Positions 27,129 through 35,607 of a DNA stretch of 46,691 nucleotides are shown here, one piece after another. The stretch covers positions 1 through 46,691 of the forward strand of contig NZ_JAGPYK010000042.1 in NCBI RefSeq assembly GCF_018070045.1, given 5' to 3'. The notes under the pieces were generated by a model. That model worked only from the letters and a program-made list of their open reading frames with translations. It searched no databases and was not told the origin of the DNA. How positions within the stretch are numbered: the stretch's first letter is position 1; each line of letters begins with the position of its first letter. Position numbers and translations under genes: made by a program. This DNA comes from Micromonospora sp. U21 (GTDB lineage Bacteria; Actinomycetota; Actinomycetes; Mycobacteriales; Micromonosporaceae).

Positions 27129-28172
27129 TCAGCCCTTGTTCTTGATCTCGCCGTTCCAGTGGTTGATCCAGTCGGTCTCGTTCTTACCGACCACGTCCCA
27201 GTCGACGTCCATCGGCTTGAGCTGGAGTTGGGCGAGCCACTCCGGCTCCTCGGCGATGTCCACCGCGGGGATCTGGTAGTAGTCCTTGGCCAGGTCGGCG
27301 CGGAGCTTGTCGTCGAAGAGGAACTCGATGAACTTCTGGGCGCCGGTGGTGTTGCCGCCCTTGACCGCGGCGAGACCGTCGACCAGCACGGGCGCGCCGG
27401 AGGCCGGCATCACGAAGCCGAACGGCATGTTCGACTGGTTGGCCTGGAGCAGGACGTCCTGCAGGTTCCAGGCGCTGAGCAGGCCCTGCTGCCGGGAGAG
27501 CTTCAGGTACAGGTCCGCCGGGTTGGCGGCGTACGCGCCGGTGTTGGCGTCGAGCTTCTTGAGCCAGTCGTAGCCCGGCTGGGGGTTGCTGCCGTCGGCG
27601 GACTGCCGCTGGATCATCGAGGCGTAGATCGACCGCATGGTGCCGGACGCGGCCACGTCCCGAATGACGATCTTGTCTTTCCACTGCGGCGCGAGCAGGT
27701 CGTCCCAGTCCTTCGGGGCCTGCTCGGGGGTGAGCGCCTTGTTGTTGTACATGATGACCTCGGGCAGCAGGATCTCGCCGAACCAGCGACCCTCGGCGTC
27801 CTTGTACCGGGCGTCCATCTTGCTGGCGAACGCCGGCTGCCAGGCGGTCAGCAGGTCCTCGGACGCGCCGGCGGCCAGCCCCTGCTGGGTGCCGCCCCAC
27901 CAGATGTCCGCCTGCGGGTTGGCCTTCTCGGCCCGGACCCGCTCGAGGATCTCCTGGGCGCCGAGGTTGAGGATCTCGACCTTCCCCTTGTACTCGGGGA
28001 ACTTCGCGGTGAACTGGTCGACCACGAAGGTCGAGACCTTCTTGTCACGGGCCGTGTAGATCGTCAGCTTCTCGACGCTGCCGTCGGCCGCGTCGTCACC
28101 ACCGCCACAGGCGGCGGTGCCGGCCACCAGGGCAACGGCGAGCGCTCCGGTGAGGAAAAGGCGACGTCTCAT
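27129..28172 (-). CDS. Extracellular solute-binding lipoprotein (COG1840 type)
   Basis: A 347-residue binding protein with a lipoprotein signal (MRRRLFLTGALAVALVAGTAACGGG, lipobox GTAAC). The mature part begins KLTIYTARDKKV, as in ferric/AfuA/phosphonate binding proteins, with ADIWWGGTQQGL and TMRSIYASM typical of the fold. Tyr pairs used by ferric-binding proteins are not obvious: AKDYYQIPA is close but unproven. GGAGG lies nine bases before the ATG. It delivers the operon's unknown substrate to the double permease. Confidence 0.92.
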   Translation of the reverse strand: MRRRLFLTGALAVALVAGTAACGGGDDAADGSVEKLTIYTARDKKVSTFVVDQFTAKFPEYKGKVEILNLGAQEILERVRAEKANPQADIWWGGTQQGLAAGASEDLLTAWQPAFASKMDARYKDAEGRWFGEILLPEVIMYNNKALTPEQAPKDWDDLLAPQWKDKIVIRDVAASGTMRSIYASMIQRQSADGSNPQPGYDWLKKLDANTGAYAANPADLYLKLSRQQGLLSAWNLQDVLLQANQSNMPFGFVMPASGAPVLVDGLAAVKGGNTTGAQKFIEFLFDDKLRADLAKDYYQIPAVDIAEEPEWLAQLQLKPMDVDWDVVGKNETDWINHWNGEIKNKG

Positions 28173-28214
28173 GAGTAAGTACCTCCAACGGGGGACGAGG
28201 GGAAATCCGGGTGG

Positions 28215-29378
28215 TTACGAGGAGGGAAGCAGGAGGGGCAGGCCGGCCGCGGCGGCCGACAGCGCGTAGCTGACCGCGCCGTGCAGCACCGCCCGATCGC
28301 CGAGCACGGCCCGGCGTACTTCGGTCGCGGCGGGCGCGCCAGCGGTGACGAGGGTCTGGATCCGCTCGACAGCGGAGTCGTCGAGCTGTGCGGCGGCACC
28401 GCTGAGCAGAACCCGGCCCGGGTCGATGACGCAGACGCAGGAGACGATCAGCCGGGACCAGGCGGTCAGCAGTTCGTCCAGGAACTCCGCGGCGGCGCCT
28501 CCGGTGCGCGCCAACTCCACCAGGGCGCGTACCGGCGCCTCGGGGCGGCGGCCCGGCGCCAACGCGACCACCCGCTCGGCGATGGCATTTTCCGACCAGC
28601 GTGCCTCGAACGGGCCGATCCCGTCGTGCCCACGATCCGCGGGGTCCAGCGGCAGGAAACCCACCTCGCCGGCGGCACCACCGGCGCCCCGGCGGACCTG
28701 CCCGTCCAGCACCAGACCCGCCCCTATGCCGTCGGCGACGTGCAGCAGCAGCAGGTCGGCGACGTCACTGCCCGCCCCTGCGGCGTGCTCACCCGCGGCC
28801 ATCAGGTTCACGTCGTTGTCGACCACGACCGGTACGGCCAGCCGCCGTTGGACCATCTCCCCAACCGGCCGCCCCTCCACCAGGCCGACCGACGGGGCGA
28901 GCCGGACAGCACCTCCGGAGGAGACGCCAGGCGCCGCGATGGCCACTCCTCGCAACGCTGGCAGGCCATCCCCGGCCAGCTCGGGGATGGAACGGCAGAT
29001 GGTGTCGACGATGTCACCAGCGAGTCGGACGGCGCGGTGCGCCACCACCGCTCCGTCACTGTCGGCGATCTCGCAGCTGATCCGGGACGGCTCCAGCGAA
29101 ACGGCCGCGACCAGCTCGGCACGAGGATTGAACTCCAACATCGCGCGGGGACGTCCCGAGCGGGACGCGCCCGGCCCTCGCTCCAGAAGGTAGCCCTCGG
29201 CGATCAGCTCGCGGACCAACGGCGTGAGCGTGGCGGGGCTCAACCCGGTCAGCTCGGTCAGCTCGGCACGCGAGAGCAGGCGCACCTGGCGGGCGGTGGA
29301 GATCACGGAAAGCCGCTTGATCTCCTTCGACCGCTCCCGGCTCACCGGGCTCGTTGGTGGCGTCACCACGTCAGTCAC
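28215..29378 (-). CDS. ROK-family transcriptional regulator
   Basis: A 387-residue NagC/XylR-type regulator. Residues about 17-75 form a winged helix (RAELTELTGLSPATLTPLVRELIAEGYL), followed by the ROK fold with VVVDNDVNLMAAGEH and ADGIGAGLVLDG. Such proteins repress sugar operons and release DNA when a sugar or sugar phosphate binds. The start is GTG at 29378 with AGGAAGG upstream; an ATG two bases earlier runs into a stop at once. It is first in the operon, 42 bases before the binding protein, so it probably controls itself and all downstream genes. Confidence 0.92.
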   Translation of the reverse strand: MTDVVTPPTSPVSRERSKEIKRLSVISTARQVRLLSRAELTELTGLSPATLTPLVRELIAEGYLLERGPGASRSGRPRAMLEFNPRAELVAAVSLEPSRISCEIADSDGAVVAHRAVRLAGDIVDTICRSIPELAGDGLPALRGVAIAAPGVSSGGAVRLAPSVGLVEGRPVGEMVQRRLAVPVVVDNDVNLMAAGEHAAGAGSDVADLLLLHVADGIGAGLVLDGQVRRGAGGAAGEVGFLPLDPADRGHDGIGPFEARWSENAIAERVVALAPGRRPEAPVRALVELARTGGAAAEFLDELLTAWSRLIVSCVCVIDPGRVLLSGAAAQLDDSAVERIQTLVTAGAPAATEVRRAVLGDRAVLHGAVSYALSAAAAGLPLLLPSS

Positions 29379-29771
29379 ATTTCCTTCCTACGGCGAACGA
29401 ACTATGGAGTCAAGTAACGACTGCGTCTCGGCGTTCGGCCAAGACCCCCTTGGAGCAGGAAAAATGCCCATTCGTGCCGAAGGAGATCCAGAGAGTGACC
29501 CTCGGCTACAAGGCACTTCGTTTCTTCCGGAAAAGAAGGAAGTCTCTTCGAGGTATTGACGCTCCTCGCCGACGATCTCTAGCGTCACCCGGCGAAGGCC
29601 TTCCAGTGTGTACGGAAGTCCCGTACCGCTGTGCACCCCGGTGACGCCCGTCGATCGGGGCCTCACCGCCGCCCGTCCCACCAACGAACCGGACCCGACC
29701 CGTCGGCGCGACGCATCCCGCGTCCCCCGCCGGTCGTCGCCGTCCGGACCCCGCGGTTCGGAAGGATCCAC
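29379..29771. promoter_or_regulatory. Divergent control region between the ROK operon and the deacetylase
   Basis: A 393-bp region with lower GC than its neighbours in the first half. Plus strand: TTGACG (29556-29561), 18 bases, TAGCGT (29580-29585), a good promoter for the deacetylase with a leader near 180 bases. Minus strand: TTGACT about 30 bases before the ROK start, spaced 17 from TAGGAA, a weaker candidate. An imperfect palindrome around TTTCTTCCGGAAAAGAA (about 29521-29537) could be an operator. Confidence 0.5.
29556..29585 (+). promoter_or_regulatory. Promoter of the secreted deacetylase gene
   Basis: TTGACG and TAGCGT with an 18-base spacer closely fit the principal sigma factor consensus of actinobacteria. 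Transcription would start near 29592. Confidence 0.6.
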
Positions 29772-32474
29772 ATGCGACTCAAGGCATTCCTGCTACCGAC
29801 GGCGCTCGCGCTGGCCCTGTCCGGGACACCAGCCACCGCGCTCGCCTCCACCGCCCACCCCGCAGCCAGCGGCGCGGTCGACCTCGACGTGCTCTTCGTC
29901 AGCGCCCACCCCGACGACGAGGCGGGCAGCCTCGCCACGCTCGGCCAGTGGAAGGAGAAGTACGGTGCCAAGGCCGGCGTCGTCACCATCACCCGGGGCG
30001 AGGGCGGCGGCAACGCCGTCGGCCTCGAGGAGGGGCCACCACTCGGCATCATCCGGGAGCGCGAGGAGCGGACCGCGATCGGGCAGGCCGGCGTGCAGAA
30101 CCTGTACAACCTGGATCGGGTCGACTTCTGGTACACCGCCTCGGCACCGTTGTCGGAGCAGATCTGGGGCCACGACGCGACGCTCGGTCAGATCGTCCGG
30201 GTGATCCGGACGACCCGCCCCGAGATCATCATGACCATGAACCCGTCGCCGACCCCGGGTAACCACGGCAATCACCAGCAGGCCGCCAGGTTCGCCGCCG
30301 AGGCGTTCCAGGGGGCCGCCGACCCGAAGGCCTTCCCGGAGCAGATCCGCGAGGAAGGGCTCAGCGTGTTCCGGGCGGCGAAGTTCCTGCGTACCGGCGG
30401 AACCGGCAGCTCCTCGGCCGGCCCGGCGTGCGCGTCCAGCTTCACCCCGACGGTCCCGACCGACCAGGTCTTCGGCGTTTGGGAGGGCACCCCGAGCAGG
30501 ACCGGCAAGACCTGGGCGGAAATCGAGGTCGACGCCCGCCGGGAGTACGTGACCCAGGGCTGGGCCGGCACCGCGGCCGCCCCGACCGACCCGGCGAAGA
30601 TCCGCTGCGACTTCTACACCCTCGTCGACAGCCGGGTGCCGTACGACCCGAAGGACAACTCACCGGAGGCGATCCTGCGCGGGTCAATGCTTCCGTCGGC
30701 CAAAGGCGGGCTGCCCAAGGGCACCGAGCTGTACCTGACCACCGACCGCTTCGACGTCGCACCCGGCGAGAGCGTCGAGGTCACCGCGCACGTCAAGGCC
30801 GCCGCCAACCGGGCACTGAACCGCCCGACGGTGACGCTGCAGGCGCCGGACGGTTGGTCCGTCTCCGGCGGTACGGGGCTCGGCGTGAGCGTCCCGGCTG
30901 GCAGGGATCGGACGGCGACCTTCACCGTCACCGTGCCGAAGGGCGGCGAGACCGGCACGCAGAAGCTGCTCACGGCCACCCTGAACACCAAGGGCCAGGG
31001 CTCCGGCAGCACCGACGAGGCCGTCCGGGTCGTCGCCGATGTACGCGGCACCCTGGAGCCGCTGCCCGAGGTCGGCCTCTTCCGTGACTGGGCGAGCGCG
31101 GGCGGCTACGGCCAGCTCGACACCCTGATCAAGCCGGTGCTCACCATCGGCTCCGGCAAGACCCGCGACGTCAGGGTCGACCTCCGCAACGTCGGCGAGA
31201 CCGTACAGAACGGCACGGTCACCCTCGGCCTGCCCGCAGGCTTCACTGCTGACGCCGCCACGAAGAGCTACCACGACCTGGCGGCCGGCGCCACCGGCGC
31301 GGTCACCTTCAGTGTCACCAACAGTGACGCCTCGCTCCCCACGGCCAACGAGGGCGGCGAGGGCGGCGACTACGGCATCACCATCACGACCGCCAGCAGC
31401 ACCGGCAGCACGGTCGAGAGCGGTGCCCTGGAGATCGTGCCGACCAGCGAGGTGCCCCAGGCCGGCGTCGCCCACGCCGTCGACGGAGTAGCCGGCGCAG
31501 GTGAGTACCCGGGCGAGGAGCTCGACTTCTCGCGGATCTGGGAGGGCGAGGCGACCACCGTGGCCGACGCGTCAGCCAAGGGCCGGATCGTCTGGACCGC
31601 GGACGCGCTCAAGGTGATCGTCACGGTCACCGACGACGTACTCGGCCGGAAGGTGGTGCCGCAGGACTGCAAGCGTCAGCGGCGGACCGACAGCGTCGAG
31701 ATCATCGTCGACCCGAAGGGCGACTCCTCGGACACCTCGACCGTGTTCAAGGCGGGCATCTTCCCCATCACGGACGACCCGGCCAACGGCAACCCGCCGT
31801 GCTGGCAGCGCGACGCCGACAACCGGCAGGGCCCGGGTGGGCAGACCGCTCCAGGAATGACCGTGGTCAGCAAGGTCAGCGAGCCCTACACCGGCTACAC
31901 GATCGAGACGAGCATCCCGTTCGCGGTGCTGCCCGACGCGGTCGACCCGGCCCGGATGGGCTTCAACGTGCTGGTCTACGACTCGGACACGCAGGATCTC
32001 GCCTCCCAGTCTCGACTCGGCTGGTCGACGTTCACCGGCGTACGAGCCGACCCGTACCGCTACGGCCTGGTCACCCTGCCCGGCTACACCCCTGCCCAGC
32101 AGGGCCCGAGCACGCCGGTCTTCCCGGACACCTCGGCGCGCAGTGTGCACAGCCCGCAGACGATCGCCCAGTCCGCGATCGACGGTGTGGCGCCGGCGGC
32201 GGTGCCTCGGTTGCCGGAGCGGGCACTGCGCCTCACCCGGCAGCGCCGGGTGAACGGCGGGGTCGAGGTCGCCCTGCAGTCCGACCGTACGGGCACGGCG
32301 TACCTCTGCACCTGGAACGGCGACCGCGCCCTGGGCAGCCGCACGGTCGAGTTGCGGCCCGGCCAGCCGGTGACCGTGCTGGTCCCGGTCGACGGGGATG
32401 AGGCGACGGCCGTGCTGGCCGCGTTCGAGTCAGGTGGCTCGGCCGTCGCCCAGCAGGTCACGATCCGCCGCTGA
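29772..32474 (+). CDS. Secreted PIG-L deacetylase with NEW3 and CBM9-like domains
   Basis: A 900-residue exported protein. Signal peptide residues 1-26; PIG-L domain from about 38 with AHPDDE (45-50, zinc His and Asp) and TRGEGGGNAVG, and the later GNHGNHQQAARF supplying the third ligand. PIG-L enzymes remove acetyl groups from GlcNAc-type sugars. Residues about 310-530 look like two beta-sandwich repeats of the NPCBM-associated NEW3 type (DVAPGESVEVTAHVKAA; KTRDVRVDLRNVGETV). Residues about 560-780 resemble a CBM9/DOMON sugar-binding domain (VDGVAGAGEYPGEELDF, DSVEIIVDPKG). ATG at 29772 has GAAGGA upstream. Substrate is probably an extracellular GlcNAc polymer or conjugate. Confidence 0.88.
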   Translation: MRLKAFLLPTALALALSGTPATALASTAHPAASGAVDLDVLFVSAHPDDEAGSLATLGQWKEKYGAKAGVVTITRGEGGGNAVGLEEGPPLGIIREREERTAIGQAGVQNLYNLDRVDFWYTASAPLSEQIWGHDATLGQIVRVIRTTRPEIIMTMNPSPTPGNHGNHQQAARFAAEAFQGAADPKAFPEQIREEGLSVFRAAKFLRTGGTGSSSAGPACASSFTPTVPTDQVFGVWEGTPSRTGKTWAEIEVDARREYVTQGWAGTAAAPTDPAKIRCDFYTLVDSRVPYDPKDNSPEAILRGSMLPSAKGGLPKGTELYLTTDRFDVAPGESVEVTAHVKAAANRALNRPTVTLQAPDGWSVSGGTGLGVSVPAGRDRTATFTVTVPKGGETGTQKLLTATLNTKGQGSGSTDEAVRVVADVRGTLEPLPEVGLFRDWASAGGYGQLDTLIKPVLTIGSGKTRDVRVDLRNVGETVQNGTVTLGLPAGFTADAATKSYHDLAAGATGAVTFSVTNSDASLPTANEGGEGGDYGITITTASSTGSTVESGALEIVPTSEVPQAGVAHAVDGVAGAGEYPGEELDFSRIWEGEATTVADASAKGRIVWTADALKVIVTVTDDVLGRKVVPQDCKRQRRTDSVEIIVDPKGDSSDTSTVFKAGIFPITDDPANGNPPCWQRDADNRQGPGGQTAPGMTVVSKVSEPYTGYTIETSIPFAVLPDAVDPARMGFNVLVYDSDTQDLASQSRLGWSTFTGVRADPYRYGLVTLPGYTPAQQGPSTPVFPDTSARSVHSPQTIAQSAIDGVAPAAVPRLPERALRLTRQRRVNGGVEVALQSDRTGTAYLCTWNGDRALGSRTVELRPGQPVTVLVPVDGDEATAVLAAFESGGSAVAQQVTIRR

Positions 32475-32490
32475 GGTCATCGGGGAACCC

Positions 32491-32525
32491 GGGCAGGTGT
32501 CGGACGAAGCGTCCGGCACCTGCCC
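32491..32525. terminator. Bidirectional stem-loop between convergent genes
   Basis: GGGCAGGTGTCGGACG and CGTCCGGCACCTGCCC pair over 16 bases with one G-U wobble and an AAG loop. It lies between the stops of the deacetylase and the GH3 gene. No long T-run follows on either strand. Confidence 0.75.
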
Positions 32526-32548
32526 TCCGCCGTGCCGGCGGTAGACGG

Positions 32549-34282
32549 TCAGGTGGCGCAGGTGGTGGCGGGCAGGCCGGGCACGGTCACCGGGGACCGC
32601 CCGCCCGGGCGGGCCTTGCCGGCCAGCACGGCGGCCAACGCGGTCATCGACGCCCGGCTGGAGGAGTAGGTGGCCAGCAGCGTCGGCGACGCCGCCTTGG
32701 CCAGCACGTACGGGGTGTCCATGGCGACGGTGACCGCCGCGTCGGCGCGCAGGTCGGCGGTGCCGTCGCCGTAGCCGACCAGGTGCACCACCGTGCCGCC
32801 GCTGGGCACCACCTTGACGCCGGCTGCGGTCAGCGCCTCGGTGAGCAGCGACCGGGTGCCGTCCCGGCCGCCGGAGGAGGTGACGGTGATCGGCCCGCGC
32901 GCCGCGCCGCCGCAGGCGCCGCGCAGCACGGTGACCGCACCGGCGGCCAGCGCGTCCGCCGCCGCGCGGTGCGCCGGGGCGTTGAGCGTGGACATCTGCG
33001 CGGTCGGGAGCGCCGCCAGGCGGAACTTCATGGTCAGCACCCGGGTGACCGCCTCGACCAGTCGGGCCCGGGTCAGCGACCCGCCGCGCAGCGCGGCGAG
33101 CAGCCCGTCGTACGCCTGGCCGACGTTCGGGGTCATCAGGATCAGGTCGTTGCCGGCGTTCAACGCCCGGACCGCGGCCTCGCCGGGCGCCCAGCGCTTC
33201 GCCGGGGGCATGTTCATGCCGTCGGTGATCACCACGCCGGTGAAGCCGAGCTGGCCGCGCAGCACGTCGGTGAGCAGCTTGTGCGAGAAGGTCGCCGGGG
33301 TGCCGGGGTCGATGGTGCGCGCGTCCAGGTGACCGGACATGACGGCCATCGCGCCGGCGCCGATCCCGGCGGTGAACGGTGGCCAGGCGCCGCTCTTCAG
33401 CGCCGCCGCGGACTGGGTGAGCACCGGCAGGTCCTGGTGCGAGTCGTCGGCGCTGTGGCCGTGACCCGGGAAGTGTTTCAGGGTGGCGGCGACGCCGCCC
33501 GCCTGGAGGCCCCGGACCGCGCCGCCGACCTGCGCCGCTGCCCGCTTCGGGTCCGCGCCGTAGGACCGGGAGCCGATCACCGTGCTGCGGGTGGCCAGCA
33601 CGTCGGCCACCGGAGCGAAGTCGATGTTGATCCCCATCGCGGCCAGCTCGGTGCCGGCGGCCCGCCAGGCGGCCTCGGTCAGCGCCGGGTCGCCGGCCGC
33701 ACCGGCGGCGAGGGCGCTGGGCAGCACGGTGACGTCGTCGGTGATCCGGGTGACGACGCCGTACTCCTGGTCGGTGCCGACCAGGAAGGGCGCCGGGCCG
33801 GCGGCGAGCCGGCCGGCGGCGGCACGGAGCCCGCCGGTCAGCTCGTGCACCTGCTTCGGGTTGTCGACGTTGGTGGTCTCCTGGTTGCCCTTGGTCGGGT
33901 CGTCGGCGCTGAACCCGACCAGGATCAGCCCGCCCAGCCGGTACTTGGCGATCATCTCGGCCGGGGTGTCGACCCCGGCCAGCGCCTGGTTGCCGGCGGC
34001 CGAGCCGGGTGAGACCTTCGTAGCCGAGTCGCCGTAGGCGTACGGCATCAGCACCTGGCCGACCAGGTCCTCGTCGGAGAGCGTGGCGACCAGCGCGGCC
34101 GCCTGGGCGGCGGGGTCGCCGGTCGGCGTGGTGGCGGGTGTGCTCGGGCCGGCCGAGGTGCCGGCCGGACCGGGCGTCGGCGCGGGACTGTCCCGGGTAC
34201 CCGAGCAGCCGGACACGAGCAGGGCGGTCAGGGCGGCGACGGCGACGCTGGCGCGGCGCGGGCGAATCGGCACGCCGCCCAT
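32549..34282 (-). CDS. GH3 beta-N-acetylglucosaminidase-like lipoprotein (NagZ type)
   Basis: A 577-residue surface lipoprotein: lipobox LVSGC with Cys26, then a Pro/Thr linker to about residue 56. The GH3 barrel carries KHFPGHG (269-275) and DSH (280-282), the His/Asp acid-base loop diagnostic of NagZ-like N-acetylhexosaminidases; VITDGMNM supplies nucleophile Asp354. A second GH3 C-terminal alpha/beta domain fills residues 400-577, absent from short NagZ proteins. It should release GlcNAc from muropeptides or chitin fragments outside the cell. It is convergent with the PIG-L gene, which acts on the same sugar class. Confidence 0.92.
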   Translation of the reverse strand: MGGVPIRPRRASVAVAALTALLVSGCSGTRDSPAPTPGPAGTSAGPSTPATTPTGDPAAQAAALVATLSDEDLVGQVLMPYAYGDSATKVSPGSAAGNQALAGVDTPAEMIAKYRLGGLILVGFSADDPTKGNQETTNVDNPKQVHELTGGLRAAAGRLAAGPAPFLVGTDQEYGVVTRITDDVTVLPSALAAGAAGDPALTEAAWRAAGTELAAMGINIDFAPVADVLATRSTVIGSRSYGADPKRAAAQVGGAVRGLQAGGVAATLKHFPGHGHSADDSHQDLPVLTQSAAALKSGAWPPFTAGIGAGAMAVMSGHLDARTIDPGTPATFSHKLLTDVLRGQLGFTGVVITDGMNMPPAKRWAPGEAAVRALNAGNDLILMTPNVGQAYDGLLAALRGGSLTRARLVEAVTRVLTMKFRLAALPTAQMSTLNAPAHRAAADALAAGAVTVLRGACGGAARGPITVTSSGGRDGTRSLLTEALTAAGVKVVPSGGTVVHLVGYGDGTADLRADAAVTVAMDTPYVLAKAASPTLLATYSSSRASMTALAAVLAGKARPGGRSPVTVPGLPATTCAT

Positions 34283-34388
34283 CCCACCAGTTCACCCTTA
34301 TCGGGGCAACTTGACCTTACCGGCCAGCCGCCGCAGACCGCCGCCGCGCCAACGTGCGGGCAGGTGGCCGGGCCGGGGGGCGATCTGG

Positions 34389-34880
34389 TCAGCCGACCCG
34401 GGTGAGCAACGTCACCGGCGCGCCGTCGCCGGCGTACCGGTAGGGCTCCAGGTCATCGTCCCACGCGGTGCCGAGCGCCTTGTCCAGTGCGTGCGCCAGC
34501 GCCTCCGGGGCACGGGCGGCGGCCATCAGCGCGCGCAGCCGGTCCTCGCCGAGCTGGATGTCACCGGCCGCGCCGACGGTGGCCCGGAACAGGCCGCGTG
34601 CCGGCACGTACATGAAGCGCTCGCCGTCGGCGCCGGGACTCGGTTCCTCGGTCACCTCGAAACGGATCATGGGCCACTGCCGGAGAGCAGCAGCCAGCTC
34701 GGCGCCCGTCCCCGGACGACCGGTCCACCCGCACTCGGCCCGGCGAGCGCCGGGGTCGACGGGCTGAGCCGTCCACTGCAGGTTGACCGGCGCGGCTAGG
34801 ACGCGCGCGATCGCCCACTCGACGTGCGAGCACACGGCGAGCGGGGTCGAGTGGACGTATACGACGCCACGCGTTGGCAC
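34389..34880 (-). CDS. DUF3145 family protein
   Basis: A 163-residue soluble protein of the actinobacterial DUF3145 family, recognised from TRGVVYVHSTPLAVCSHVEWA, MIRFEVTEEPSPGADGERFMY, DIQLGEDRLRALM and the WDDDLEPYRYAGDGAPV block. Function unknown. It is conserved in single copy in many actinobacteria and in Streptomyces lies near the fab locus. GGGAGG is five bases before the ATG. Confidence 0.9.
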   Translation of the reverse strand: MPTRGVVYVHSTPLAVCSHVEWAIARVLAAPVNLQWTAQPVDPGARRAECGWTGRPGTGAELAAALRQWPMIRFEVTEEPSPGADGERFMYVPARGLFRATVGAAGDIQLGEDRLRALMAAARAPEALAHALDKALGTAWDDDLEPYRYAGDGAPVTLLTRVG

Positions 34881-35186
34881 GGTGACCTCCCGGAGAGCGA
34901 GGTGCGTCTTCCCCTACGACCTCGTCCACCCGAGTGGCTGATGCAACACATGATTACTCCTGTGACGGATGGTGCGCCAGAGAATCGGAAAAAACGCCGG
35001 CCGGAATAGCCGGACGGGTGGTCTCCGTTGCCTCTCAGGACACCGCGACGACCAGCCTGATGTCGTGGTCCTGTACAGTTCCATCGGCGGCTTCTGCCGC
35101 GCACAACTTCGCGGGCCGACCCGGTGTCGCCCGCACACAGCCCCCGGACGTCCAGTCCTCCCGTACGTCTTGCAAGGAGTACCTCC
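34881..35186. other. Divergent intergenic region with a minus-strand stem and T-run
   Basis: A 306-bp region between DUF3145 and the 109-residue protein. On the minus strand a CCGGC/GCCGG stem (34997-35013) is followed by six T's (34994-34989 as A's on the plus strand), a weak terminator or attenuator ahead of DUF3145. TACAGT at 35074-35079 is a possible -10 for the plus-strand gene. No gene is seen. Confidence 0.4.
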
Positions 35187-35516
35187 GTGGCGAGCAACAC
35201 CTCTAAGACCGCGCGCGCGTCCGTCCGGGCCGGCCAGGCTGGCCAGGGTGGCGCCCTCAGCGTGCTGGGCGAGTTCAAGTACCTCATCCCGCTGAACAGC
35301 GGCAAGCACGCCTACGTGCGCAACCTGACCAACGGCAAGACCGTGCACCTGCGCACCGACTCCGAGGCCTTCGTCGAGGAGATCCGGGTGCTGGCCGCGG
35401 CCGGCCACGCCGCCAAGATCCGGGCGGAGATCAACAACCTGGCCGTGACCCACCCGGGTGACGGCTGGGAGGCGACCGAGAAGCGCCTGGTCGCGGCCGG
35501 CGTCTTCGAGGGCTGA
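35187..35516 (+). CDS. Conserved small hypothetical protein
   Basis: A 109-residue soluble protein. A Ser/Thr/Ala-rich head (ASNTSKTARASVRAGQAGQGG) is followed by a compact domain, VLGEFKYLIPLNSGKHAYVRN, EAFVEEIRVLAAAGHAAKIRAEI, ending GDGWEATEKRLVAAGVFEG. GTG at 35187 has AAGGAG seven bases upstream; the frame is open further but without a start site. I do not recognise the family. A strong terminator follows. Confidence 0.8.
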   Translation: MASNTSKTARASVRAGQAGQGGALSVLGEFKYLIPLNSGKHAYVRNLTNGKTVHLRTDSEAFVEEIRVLAAAGHAAKIRAEINNLAVTHPGDGWEATEKRLVAAGVFEG

Positions 35517-35540
35517 GCCCTCCCCCACCGCGTCATCTGA

Positions 35541-35573
35541 AAACGCCCGCCGGGAACTCCCGGCGGGCGTTTT
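35541..35573. terminator. Bidirectional rho-independent terminator
   Basis: AAACGCCCGCCGGGA and TCCCGGCGGGCGTTT form a perfect 15-bp stem with a two-base centre, ending in TTTT on the plus strand and in TTT on the minus. It lies between the convergent hypothetical and carbonic anhydrase genes. Confidence 0.92.
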
Positions 35574-35607
35574 CGCGTCCGTACCCGGGTCGGAGTGCCC
35601 GGCGGGC

